Source: CADEED01 sp036677145 (GTDB lineage: Bacteria; Pseudomonadota; Gammaproteobacteria; Steroidobacterales; Steroidobacteraceae). From it: a stretch of DNA of 64,000 nt. The notes beneath the pieces are model-generated. The model did not search any database, had not been told where the DNA came from, and was given only the letters and a program-made list of their open reading frames with translations. The stretch is from positions 1 through 64,000 of the forward strand of contig JAKFFF010000049.1 of the NCBI GenBank assembly GCA_036677145.1. Reading direction: 5' to 3'. How positions within the stretch are numbered: the stretch's first letter is position 1; each line of letters begins with the position of its first letter. Shown here one piece after another: positions 33,444-41,488 of the stretch. The position numbers were made by a program, and so were the translations under genes.

Positions 33444-34373
33444 TCAGATCTCGTGCGGCGCGACGATGCGGCGTTCGCCGATGAGAAAAGCGTCCGCGAC
33501 GAGCTGGAACGGGCGCCAGTCGACGTCCGATTTCCCGGCGGCGCACAGTGCGGCAAAGCGCGCATATAAACGCGGATATTCGCCAGCCATGCCGGCCTCG
33601 GCGGCAATGACCTTGCCGTCGATCTCGAGGCCCGCGCCACCGCGCGAGAGTTTGAGCCGGCCGCCCTTGGTCTCGAATTCTATGTCCCAGCTCTGCTCGC
33701 CCTTCTGACGGAAGTCGAACTCCGCCGCGATCTCGGCGCCGGCGAAGGTCCGCATGCGCAGGTTCGCGGCGATCGGCGCCTGCTGGTTTTCGGGGAATTC
33801 GAGCGTCGCTCCCTCGACGAAGACTTCTTCGCCCAGCACTTCCGTGAGCAATGACAGCGCGTTGATGCCCGGATCGAACACACCGAAGCCGCCCGGCTCC
33901 CAGATCCAGCGCTGGCCGGGATGCCAGTGATGGACGTCTTCTTTCCAGGTGATCCTGCCGGACGTGAGTTCGCGCGTACTCAGCCATTCGCGCGCCGCAT
34001 CGACACTCTCGGCAAAACGCGAGTGCCAGGTCTGGAACAGCGTGCGGCCGTATAACGCGGCTTCGTCGGCGAGCAACGCGATCTGGCGCGTCGTCAGGGT
34101 CGGCGGTTTCTCCAGCATCACGTGTTTGCCGGCGCGCAGCGCCATCAGCGCGGCGTCGAAATGCGCCTGCGGTGGCGTGCAGATGGATACGCAATCGAGA
34201 TCCGGAACGCCGGCGAGCATGGACGCGAGGTCCTTGAAACTGGCGACCCGGTCGACAGTCGCGCTGCGGCTGGCGCACGCAACGAGCTTGAATTTGGGAT
34301 TGGCCTTGATCGATGGAATGTGCTGATCGCGAGCTATCTTTCCGATGCCGAGCAGTCCCAGACGCAAAGCCAT
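33444..34373 (-). CDS. Gfo/Idh/MocA oxidoreductase, probable D-galactose (or L-arabinose) 1-dehydrogenase
   Basis: A 309-residue NAD(P)-dependent enzyme. The Rossmann motif is GLLGIGKIARDQHIPSI, then VSICTPPQAHFDAALMALRAGKHVMLEKPP (the E-K-P signature) and the catalytic region EDVHHWHPGQRWIWEPGGFGVFDPGINALS. This last stretch is characteristic of the Azospirillum L-arabinose and Pseudomonas D-galactose 1-dehydrogenases of the same length. Linkage to dgoK and dgoA favours galactose. A galactonolactonase and galactonate dehydratase are missing nearby. The 235 bp upstream (34374-34608) hold no gene, and I see no clear promoter there. Confidence 0.85.
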   Translation of the reverse strand: MALRLGLLGIGKIARDQHIPSIKANPKFKLVACASRSATVDRVASFKDLASMLAGVPDLDCVSICTPPQAHFDAALMALRAGKHVMLEKPPTLTTRQIALLADEAALYGRTLFQTWHSRFAESVDAAREWLSTRELTSGRITWKEDVHHWHPGQRWIWEPGGFGVFDPGINALSLLTEVLGEEVFVEGATLEFPENQQAPIAANLRMRTFAGAEIAAEFDFRQKGEQSWDIEFETKGGRLKLSRGGAGLEIDGKVIAAEAGMAGEYPRLYARFAALCAAGKSDVDWRPFQLVADAFLIGERRIVAPHEI

Positions 34374-34608
34374 GAAGTCTCCCGATTCTTCTATCTATCG
34401 CGGATCGCGCAGGATCGCAGAATACTCAATCTTGCAGGGAGTCTCCGCCCGAGAGACCGGGCGCCCTGGCACCGGCGTCCGGAAGTGTGATCGGGTAGGA
34501 AACTTCGCCCTGCGCGGCAGGCGCGCAACATAACACGCGGCCAAACAAGCCTGATATGCGCGCCAAGCTTCCGCGCGCGCCAATACCCAATCAGAAACGG
34601 GTCTCCGA

Positions 34609-35358
34609 TCAGACCGTTTCTTCGACGCCCAGCTCCTTGAGGATCTTGACGCGCAGCGACTGCGCTTCCGGGCTGGATACCCGGCGCGGATGCGGGATGT
34701 TCACGTCGAACGACGCCTGGATGTGCGTGGGGCGCGGGCTCAGCACGAGTATCCGATCCGCCAGGTGGATGGCCTCTTCCACGTCGTGCGTGATGAGCAT
34801 GACGGTGTGCCGTTCCTTGGCGAGGATGCGCAGCAACTCGTTCTGCATGCGCAGGCTCATCAGCGCGTCCAGCGCCGAGAACGGTTCGTCCATGTAGAGA
34901 ATCTCGGGTTTGACCACGAGAGCGCGCGCGATTTCGGCGCGCTTCAACATGCCACCCGAGAGTTCGTGCGGATAATTGTTGTCGAAGCCCTTGAGGCCGA
35001 CGAGCTCGGCGTATTCACGCGCAAGTTGCTCGCGGTTCGGCAGCTCTTCCGGCAAACCGAACAGCAGGTTCTGCCGCACGGTGAGCCAGGGAAATACCGA
35101 TCCTTGCTGCGTGATCAGGATGCCGTTCCTGTTCGGCTCGGTGCGTGGCTTGTCGTCCACGAGTATCTCGCCCGAATCCGGCGCGAGAAACCCGGCGATG
35201 ATGTTCATCAGCGTGGTCTTGCCGCAGCCGGAAGGTCCGACGATGGCCACGAACTCGCCGTCGCGCACTTCGAAATCGAGATTGCTGATGACCTCGAGGT
35301 GCCCCTTGTCGGTGGCGAAACCCTTGCGGACATTCTTGATGGCGATTTTAGTGCGCAT
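34609..35358 (-). CDS. ABC transporter ATP-binding protein (nitrate/sulfonate/taurine type)
   Basis: A 249-residue ATPase. Walker A is VGPSGCGKTTL, the Q-loop ITQQG, the signature LSGGMLKRAEIARAL, Walker B ILYMDEPFSALD and the switch His in LITHDVEEAI. It is of the SsuB/TauB/NrtD subfamily. It overlaps the permease by 11 bp and ends the operon 37145-38179 to here. The substrate cannot be named from the ATPase. Confidence 0.92.
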   Translation of the reverse strand: MRTKIAIKNVRKGFATDKGHLEVISNLDFEVRDGEFVAIVGPSGCGKTTLMNIIAGFLAPDSGEILVDDKPRTEPNRNGILITQQGSVFPWLTVRQNLLFGLPEELPNREQLAREYAELVGLKGFDNNYPHELSGGMLKRAEIARALVVKPEILYMDEPFSALDALMSLRMQNELLRILAKERHTVMLITHDVEEAIHLADRILVLSPRPTHIQASFDVNIPHPRRVSSPEAQSLRVKILKELGVEETV

Positions 35359-36106
35359 AACGCCACCTCACGACCTTCATGCTCTCGAGCAGGCGCATGA
35401 TGCCGTCGAGCGCGAGGCCGATGAGACCGATGATGATCATGCCGGCGATCACCAGATCGTAGCGATTGCCGGCGTTGCGTGAATCGATGATGAGATAGCC
35501 GAGACCCGAGCGCAGCGCGATCATTTCCGCGGCCACGACCACCAGCCAGGCGACACCGAGTCCGATGCGCATGCCGACGATGATCTGCGGCAGGGTCGCC
35601 GGAAACACCACCTGCAGGAACAGCTTCTTGCGGCTCACGTCGAAATTTTCGGCGGCGCGCAGGAAACGCTTCTCGATGGTATGCACCCCCGAGGTCGTCT
35701 GGACGATCATCGGGAACACCGACGCGATGAAGATGAGGTAGATAGGCGAGGCATTACCCACGCCGAACCACAGGATCGCGAGCGGGATCCAGGCGATCGG
35801 CGAGATCGGCCGCAGGATCTGGAAAACGGGATTCAGCGTGACGTAGGCGCCGCGCACCCAGCCCATCCACAGTCCGAGCGGCACCGCGATCAGCACCGCC
35901 AGGCCGAAGCCCACGCCCACGCGCATCAGCGACGCACCGATGTGCTCCCACAACGTGCCGTCGCGCGCGAGCTCGAGCGTGCCGGTGACGACCTGCAACG
36001 GCGTCGGAAAGATCACGCTGTCGGTGAGCCTGACCAGCGCCCACCACAACGCGACCACCACCGCGATCACGAGGATCGACGGCAGCGATTGTTTGAGACC
36101 CTTCAT
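35348..36106 (-). CDS. ABC transporter permease (SsuC/TauC/NrtB type)
   Basis: A 252-residue inner-membrane permease with about six helices. It carries the EAA-loop that contacts the ATPase (RAAENFDVSRKKLFLQVVFPATLPQIIVGMRIGLGVAWLVVVAAEM). The start at ATG 36106 (MKGLKQSLPS) overlaps the upstream cupredoxin stop as ATGA, showing translational coupling. A longer open frame to 36229 lies over that gene and has no homology. Confidence 0.93.
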   Translation of the reverse strand: MKGLKQSLPSILVIAVVVALWWALVRLTDSVIFPTPLQVVTGTLELARDGTLWEHIGASLMRVGVGFGLAVLIAVPLGLWMGWVRGAYVTLNPVFQILRPISPIAWIPLAILWFGVGNASPIYLIFIASVFPMIVQTTSGVHTIEKRFLRAAENFDVSRKKLFLQVVFPATLPQIIVGMRIGLGVAWLVVVAAEMIALRSGLGYLIIDSRNAGNRYDLVIAGMIIIGLIGLALDGIMRLLESMKVVRWRYAH

Positions 36107-36537
36107 TTGGTTTTCTTCTCCCCGACCTTGTCCCACGCGTGGCGCGTCCGCCACTTGATTCGTGCCCACGGAGTTACCGGCTCCGGGTCCACGACGATCG
36201 TCATCTGCCCGCTGGTGTGCGCCGTGCACGCGAACTGGTATTCCGCCGCCTTTTCAAACGGCAGCCTGAAACTCTGCCCGGGCATCATGATCGTGGGCCC
36301 GAACACCTGCGGCACCTCGTCGAGATTGCGCAGCAGCAGCACGTCGTTGAGGCCGAGCGTGAGCCGAATCTGCGCGGGCAGGATGTCGACCTTGTCGCCC
36401 GACATGCGCCGCGCGTACGTGCCCTTCGGAATCTCGAACGGCTCCTCGCGCGAGGACACTTCGAGCGGCGCGAAGCCAGCCCACGCGAGCAATGCGAGCG
36501 CCACGACGAGCAGAGCGACGAGCGAGAGGCGCCGCAT
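36103..36537 (-). CDS. Membrane-anchored cupredoxin-like protein
   Basis: A 144-residue protein with an N-terminal signal or anchor (LVALLVVALALLAWAGFA), followed by a cupredoxin-like beta domain. The motif CTAHTSGQM has the Cys-x2-His-x4-Met spacing of a type 1 copper loop. The upstream His of a plastocyanin site is not obvious (the segment reads VPQVFGPTIMMPG), so the copper site may be incomplete or atypical. It lies between a SCO1 gene and the permease, overlapping neither by more than six bases. Probably periplasmic; its role in the importer operon is unknown. Confidence 0.75.
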   Translation of the reverse strand: MRRLSLVALLVVALALLAWAGFAPLEVSSREEPFEIPKGTYARRMSGDKVDILPAQIRLTLGLNDVLLLRNLDEVPQVFGPTIMMPGQSFRLPFEKAAEYQFACTAHTSGQMTIVVDPEPVTPWARIKWRTRHAWDKVGEKKTK

Positions 36538-36539
36538 GT

Positions 36540-37118
36540 TCAACGCGCGAGCAGTAGTTTGATGTCATGCACGAAGTCGTCGGCCGGGTGGCCGTACGGC
36601 ATCACCGCGCGTAGTCCGCCCGCTCGATCGATCATGTAGATCGACGAGGAATGGCCGATCGTATAACTGCCGTCGCCGCCGGCGATCTTGCTGGACGAGA
36701 TACCGAAACTCTTCTGCGCGACGTCGATCTCGGCGCGTGTGCCCACGCCGCCGATGAACGTGGGATCGAAGACCGCGAGATATTTCTTCATCTGCGCTTC
36801 GGTGTCGCGCTCCGGATCCACCGTGACGTAAACCACCTGCACGTCCGCGGCTGCGGGTCCGAGCTTCTTGCGCGCGCCGGCGAGCGTCGCCAGCGTGATC
36901 GGGCAGACCTCGCCGCAATTGCTGAAGCCGAACGCGAGCAACACGACTTTGCCGCGGAAACGCGCGAGGGTGAGCGGCTTGCCGTCCGTACCCTGGAGCC
37001 TGATCTCGGGCGCGGCCATCACCGGCGTGAGAACACCCGCCTTGAATTCGGAGGCTTTCGCCACTGCGGTGGCGGCCAGCGACGCGCCTAACAACAGCAG
37101 CGCGAACCCGCGGAGCAT
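36540..37118 (-). CDS. SCO1/SenC family copper chaperone-like protein
   Basis: A 192-residue thioredoxin-fold protein exported by an N-terminal signal (FALLLLGASLAATAVAKA). The Cu-binding C-x3-C motif is in GFSNCGEVCPITLATL, and the distal His in SYTIGHSSSIYMID. SCO proteins deliver copper to the CuA site of cytochrome oxidase or act as thiol reductases. Start at ATG 37118; a GTG at 37148 overlapping the upstream stop is possible. It is unusual in being placed inside an ABC importer operon, not beside the oxidase genes at 45901-50038. Confidence 0.9.
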   Translation of the reverse strand: MLRGFALLLLGASLAATAVAKASEFKAGVLTPVMAAPEIRLQGTDGKPLTLARFRGKVVLLAFGFSNCGEVCPITLATLAGARKKLGPAAADVQVVYVTVDPERDTEAQMKKYLAVFDPTFIGGVGTRAEIDVAQKSFGISSSKIAGGDGSYTIGHSSSIYMIDRAGGLRAVMPYGHPADDFVHDIKLLLAR

Positions 37119-37144
37119 GGTCGAGTTCTTCACGGCGGTGTTCT

Positions 37145-38179
37145 TCACAGCGGAATGGGCGCCGCGATCGCGGCCTTCGCGAACCGCTCTTCCATGTACT
37201 TTTCGTACGGGATCGGATGTTTGATGGTGCCTGCCTGGATCGACAGCTCCATCAGCTCCTCGAACTCTTCGCGGATCATGCGCAGGTCGCCGTAGGTCAC
37301 CCGGTCCGTGGGATTCTCCATCACGAACTGGATGATCTTCGGGTCCTGATTGAAGAAGTTTTTGCCGGCCGCGATCGCGACCGCCTTGTCGCGATTGGTT
37401 TGTTGCGTGTCGAGCCACTCGCCCGCGCCCTGCACCAGGTTCACGAGTTCCTGCACCATCGCCGGGTCCGACTGGATCAGCTCCTCGCGCACCGTGAGGC
37501 AGCAGCAGATGTAGTTGCGCCATTCGTCGCGCGTCATGCGCAGCACGCGGGCATAGCCGGCACTCTGCGCGGCGGCGCCAAACGGCTCACCCGTGCAATA
37601 CGCGTCGACCGCGTTCGCGTACAACGCAGCCGGCATGTCGGGCGGCGGCATCTCCACGATCTCGATGTCCTTCGGCGTCATGTTCTCGCGCGTCAGCATC
37701 TTGCGCAGGAACAGGAAGTCGACGGCGAAGCGGCTCGGGATCGCGATGCGTTTGCCGCGCAGGTCGGAGAACGTCTGGTACGCGGAATCCTGCCGCACCA
37801 TGATCACCGCGCCGGAGCGATGCCCGAGGGAGACGATCTTCACCGGGATCTTCTTGTCAGCGAGGTCCATGACCAGCGGCGCGAGCATGTATCCCGCCTG
37901 GATGCGCCCGGCCATCAGCGATTCCTTGATCTCCGGCCAGCCGCTGTATTTGCTGTACTCGAAGCGGTAGTCGGTCTTGGCCGTGCCGGCCTTGATCGCG
38001 GTTTCCTTGGCGACGCAGGCGACGGGCAGCGTGAGATTGCAGGTCACCGGCAGGCCGCCCACGATCAGCGGCTCGCGCAGTCCGTCCTTCTTGCCCGCGC
38101 AACCGGCGAGCGAGAGCGGCAACGCGGCGGCCAGCGCGCCCTGCAGCAGTTGTCGGCGTCCGAGGAGAATGGAGCTCAC
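37145..38179 (-). CDS. ABC transporter substrate-binding protein (NrtA/CmpA/SsuA-like)
   Basis: A 344-residue lipoprotein or Tat-type exported binding protein. The signal GRRQLLQGALAAALPLSLAGC combines a twin arginine with a lipobox. The body resembles nitrate/bicarbonate or NMT1-type periplasmic proteins (GGLPVTCNLTLPVACVAKE; AVDAYCTGEPFGAAA). A run of three cysteines (NYICCCLTVREE, near residue 226) is striking and could bind a thiophilic metal, but a Cys pair here may be common in the family. First gene of the five-gene operon with SCO1, cupredoxin, permease and ATPase. Confidence 0.88.
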   Translation of the reverse strand: MSSILLGRRQLLQGALAAALPLSLAGCAGKKDGLREPLIVGGLPVTCNLTLPVACVAKETAIKAGTAKTDYRFEYSKYSGWPEIKESLMAGRIQAGYMLAPLVMDLADKKIPVKIVSLGHRSGAVIMVRQDSAYQTFSDLRGKRIAIPSRFAVDFLFLRKMLTRENMTPKDIEIVEMPPPDMPAALYANAVDAYCTGEPFGAAAQSAGYARVLRMTRDEWRNYICCCLTVREELIQSDPAMVQELVNLVQGAGEWLDTQQTNRDKAVAIAAGKNFFNQDPKIIQFVMENPTDRVTYGDLRMIREEFEELMELSIQAGTIKHPIPYEKYMEERFAKAAIAAPIPL

Positions 38180-38298
38180 TTGAGTTTTAGGCTGCCGGCT
38201 GAGCCGGTCGAGAATAGTGTGGCGGCGAGCCTAGCCCACGGCCGTATAGTTTTGGCCTATGACACCGCGCGGCACCGCACCTAAAATGCCCGCCCAAC

Positions 38299-40080
38299 AT
38301 GCCATTCATAACCCCTGCAGCTGCCGACAAGAATTCATATGACGTAATCGTCGTCGGTTCCGGAGCAGCGGGAGGCCAGTCGGCCTACACCCTGACCATG
38401 AACGGCGCGAAAGTCCTGATGCTGGAAGCCGGGCGCCGGTACGAACCCGCTACGGAAACACCGATGCTCCAGAACAACTCCGAGGCACCCCTGCGGGCGG
38501 CCGGGACGCCGGAGAAACCCTTCGGATTCTGGGATGCCACGGTCGATGGCGGCTGGCAGGTTCCGGGTGAGCCCTACACCAGCGCCTCGGACGACCCGGC
38601 GCGGCAATTCCAGTGGTGGCGCGCCCGCATGCTGGGCGGACGCACCAATCACTGGGGCCGCATCTCCCTGCGCAACGGCGCCTACGACTTCAAGCCGCAT
38701 ACGCGCGACGGGCTCGGCTTCGACTGGCCGCTCGATTACCCGGATCTCGCGCCGTATTACGACAAGGTCGAGATGCTCATCGGCGTGTACGGCGGTGATG
38801 ACGATCTCGAGAACACTCCACGTTCATCGAAGGGTGTGTTGCTGCCGCCTCCGAAACCGCGCGTCAGCGACCTGCTCGTCCAGCAGCGCGCGGCGCGGAT
38901 CGGCGTGCCGGTGATTCCGATGCATCGCGCGGTCATGACTACGCGCCTCGATCACACGCGGCTGCCGCAGCTGCTGCATCCCGGCAATACGAAGGCCCAG
39001 GCCATCCTCGCCGCGGACATGAAGAAGCGGTCCGCCTGCATCTGGGCCACTCCCTGCGGCCGCGGCTGCTCGATCCGGGCTAACTACCAATCCACCACGG
39101 TGCACCTGCCGCCGGCGCTCGACACCGGCAACCTCGACATCGTCACCGACGCGATGGTGCGCGAGGTCACCAAGCGCAAGGATGGCCGCGCCGAAGGCGT
39201 GATCTTCATCGATCGCAAGACCGGCGCGGAACATCACGTCAAGGCGCGCGTCGTCGTGCTCGCCGCGAGCGCGCTCGAGTCGGTACGCATCCTGCTGAAC
39301 TCCGGCGTCGCGAACTCGAGCGGCAAAGTCGGCAAATACATCATGGATACGGTGGGCGCCGGCATCGGCGGCCAGATCCCGCTGCTCGAGAACATGCCGC
39401 TGCACAACGAGGACGGCGCGGACTTCGGGCACCTGTACACCCCGTGGTGGCTGTACAAGGAACAACTGGCCGGGAAACTGGGCTTCGCTCGCGGCTATCA
39501 CTTCGAGTTCGGCGGCGGCCGTCTGATGCCGAATCTCGGCACCGCATCGGGACTCGAGTGGCTGACCGGGGGCAGTTACGGCCGCAAGTTCAAGGAAGAC
39601 GCGCGGCGGTATTACGGCTCGTTCGTCTATTTCTCGGGCCGCGGCGAAATGATTCCGAACGAGGATTGCTTCGCCGAGCTCGATCCGAAAGTGAAGGACC
39701 GGTTCGGTATTCCGGTGCTGCGTTTCCACTGGAAATGGTCGCCGCACGAGATCGGACAGGCCGCGCACATGCAGAAAACCGCGATCGAGATCATCGAAGC
39801 GATGGGGGGCCGCTACGCCGTCAAGCCTCAGCCCGGCGAGCAGGCCATCAAGCAGGGCGGCGTGATCATTCACGAAGTCGGCGGCGCAATCATGGGTACG
39901 AACCCGAAGAATTCCGTGACGAACAGTTACGGGCAGTGCTGGGACATGAAGAACCTGTTCATCACCGACGGCGCCACGCTCTGTTCGAACGCAGACAAGA
40001 ATCCAACGCTCACCATCATGGCGCTCGCCTGGCGCGCGTCCGATCACATGCTGGGAATGCTGCAAAGGAAGGAGCTGTGA
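38299..40080 (+). CDS. GMC family oxidoreductase (gluconate 2-dehydrogenase-like flavoprotein subunit)
   Basis: A 593-residue FAD enzyme. The N-terminal dinucleotide motif is VIVVGSGAAGGQSAYTL. The segment WWRARMLGGRTNHWGR is typical of membrane-linked sugar/gluconate dehydrogenases, and the C-terminal block is NLFITDGATLCSNADKNPTLTIMALAWR. It pairs with the small subunit immediately downstream (TGATG overlap). No cytochrome c subunit follows, so the electron acceptor is not apparent. Substrate unknown; an alcohol or sugar is likely. Confidence 0.9.
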   Translation: MPFITPAAADKNSYDVIVVGSGAAGGQSAYTLTMNGAKVLMLEAGRRYEPATETPMLQNNSEAPLRAAGTPEKPFGFWDATVDGGWQVPGEPYTSASDDPARQFQWWRARMLGGRTNHWGRISLRNGAYDFKPHTRDGLGFDWPLDYPDLAPYYDKVEMLIGVYGGDDDLENTPRSSKGVLLPPPKPRVSDLLVQQRAARIGVPVIPMHRAVMTTRLDHTRLPQLLHPGNTKAQAILAADMKKRSACIWATPCGRGCSIRANYQSTTVHLPPALDTGNLDIVTDAMVREVTKRKDGRAEGVIFIDRKTGAEHHVKARVVVLAASALESVRILLNSGVANSSGKVGKYIMDTVGAGIGGQIPLLENMPLHNEDGADFGHLYTPWWLYKEQLAGKLGFARGYHFEFGGGRLMPNLGTASGLEWLTGGSYGRKFKEDARRYYGSFVYFSGRGEMIPNEDCFAELDPKVKDRFGIPVLRFHWKWSPHEIGQAAHMQKTAIEIIEAMGGRYAVKPQPGEQAIKQGGVIIHEVGGAIMGTNPKNSVTNSYGQCWDMKNLFITDGATLCSNADKNPTLTIMALAWRASDHMLGMLQRKEL

Positions 40081-40706
40081 TGGATCGCCGCACCTCCATC
40101 AAGTGGATGCTGGCCGCGAGCGCGGCGTTCCAGTCGTTGCAGCTGAAGGCTGGCGAAACGCTCGCGCGCGAGGTCGCGCCGAAGCAACCCGGCTACGGCA
40201 CCGATCCCGACCTGCTGAAGGAGTGGAAGCCCGGCGGACCGTGGCCGCTCACGCTCGGCGAAGGCGCCCGGCTAACTACCGCGGCGCTGTGTGATCTCAT
40301 CATTCCGGCCGACGATGTTTCGCCCGCGGCCTCGGCCGTCGGCGTGGTCGATTTTCTCGATGAGTGGATCAGCGCGCCGTATCCGCAGCAACGCGCGGAC
40401 CGCGAGCCGATCCTGGAGGGTCTCGCGTGGATCGACGCGGAGTCGCGGCAGCGTTTCGGCAAGGCTTTCGCCGCGGCCAGCGACGCGCAGCGCGCGGCGA
40501 TCGCCGACGATATCTGCGCGAGCTCGAAAGCCGCCCCGCAATTCGCGAAAGCGGCGAAGTTCTTCGCGAGGTTCCGTGATCTGACCGCCGGCGGGTTCTA
40601 CACGACGCCGATCGGCATGAAGGACATCGGTTACACCGGCAACGTGCCGCTCGACAGGTTTGACGGGCCGCCGCTGGCGGCGCTCAAGAAGGCAGGATTG
40701 GCCTGA
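40080..40706 (+). CDS. Gluconate 2-dehydrogenase subunit 3 family protein
   Basis: A 208-residue small subunit with a twin-arginine signal (DRRTSIKWMLAASAAF), consistent with export of the folded FAD-enzyme complex. The family core is LCDLIIPADDVSPAASAVGVVDFLDEWIS, and the C-terminal part has GGFYTTPIGMKDIGYTGN. The ATG overlaps the stop of the flavoprotein gene. Its last 76 bp overlap the convergent comF frame. Confidence 0.9.
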   Translation: MDRRTSIKWMLAASAAFQSLQLKAGETLAREVAPKQPGYGTDPDLLKEWKPGGPWPLTLGEGARLTTAALCDLIIPADDVSPAASAVGVVDFLDEWISAPYPQQRADREPILEGLAWIDAESRQRFGKAFAAASDAQRAAIADDICASSKAAPQFAKAAKFFARFRDLTAGGFYTTPIGMKDIGYTGNVPLDRFDGPPLAALKKAGLA

Positions 40707-41413
40707 ACCGCCCGCGCCACCGCCCATATCTCCACCCGGCTGACTCCCGCGGCGAGCAGCGTCGCGCGCAGCTCATTGACCGTGCTTCCGGTTGTAACGA
40801 CGTCATCGACGATGGCGACATGCTGCGCGGCTAACAACCTTTCGAGCCCCCGTGCGCCGTTCACGGCGAATGCGCCGCGCACGTTGGCATGGCGCTCCGC
40901 GACGTCGAGCGCGGTCTGCGAAGGCGTGTCGCGCAGGCGCTTCACGACGCCGCGTGCCGGCGAAATCCCCAGCATCCGGCCCGCGTAGCGGGCGATCGCC
41001 AGCGCCTGATTGAAGCCGCGCTCGCGCAGGCGCGCGTCGTGCAGCGGGACGGGCACCAGCAACTTCGGTAGCGGCTGCGCCCGTTCGCGCACGACTTCCG
41101 CCAGCAGCACGCCGAGCAAGCGCCCGTGCGCAAACTCGTGGTGATATTTGAGCTGCCGGATCATTTCGTCGACGGGATGTTCGTAACGCAACGCGATGGT
41201 TTGGACGGAGCTGTCCGTCCATTTCCGTTCGGACCAGGGGAGATCGGCGTGGCATACCGTGCACAGATCGAGGTCGAGACTCGCGCCCGGGAAGCCGCAC
41301 AGTCCGCAACGCGGGGGAAACAACGTGGCCGCGAGCGCCCGGGAAAGGGTTCGGGCTGCCGTCAACCGTATCCGCCTGATCTGGTTGACAATGGTTTGCG
41401 GGGTCTCGAACAT
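40631..41413 (-). CDS. comF: ComF family phosphoribosyltransferase-like protein
   Basis: A 260-residue protein with an N-terminal zinc-ribbon-like segment (PPRCGLCGFPGA...LCTVCHADLPW), a PRTase fold, and the PRPP loop HVAIVDDVVTTGSTVNELRATLLAAG. Related to ComF/GntX, needed for DNA uptake in competent species. The usual end is near VEIWAVARA. Here the frame continues about 25 residues into the antisense of the neighbouring gene. It starts divergently from bioB, whose promoter region it shares. Confidence 0.9.
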   Translation of the reverse strand: MFETPQTIVNQIRRIRLTAARTLSRALAATLFPPRCGLCGFPGASLDLDLCTVCHADLPWSERKWTDSSVQTIALRYEHPVDEMIRQLKYHHEFAHGRLLGVLLAEVVRERAQPLPKLLVPVPLHDARLRERGFNQALAIARYAGRMLGISPARGVVKRLRDTPSQTALDVAERHANVRGAFAVNGARGLERLLAAQHVAIVDDVVTTGSTVNELRATLLAAGVSRVEIWAVARAVQANPAFLSAASGGPSNLSSGTLPV

Positions 41414-41488
41414 GCTCCGAGTTTCGCCGCCGGCGGCGGCGCGGAACAGCCGGAAAACCGTTGTAAATCAATAGATAAAGGGATGGGC

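Noticed and set aside
38824..40065. 413-codon open frame antisense to the GMC oxidoreductase
   Set aside because: The plus strand encodes an unmistakable FAD enzyme. The antisense translation has no recognisable domain.
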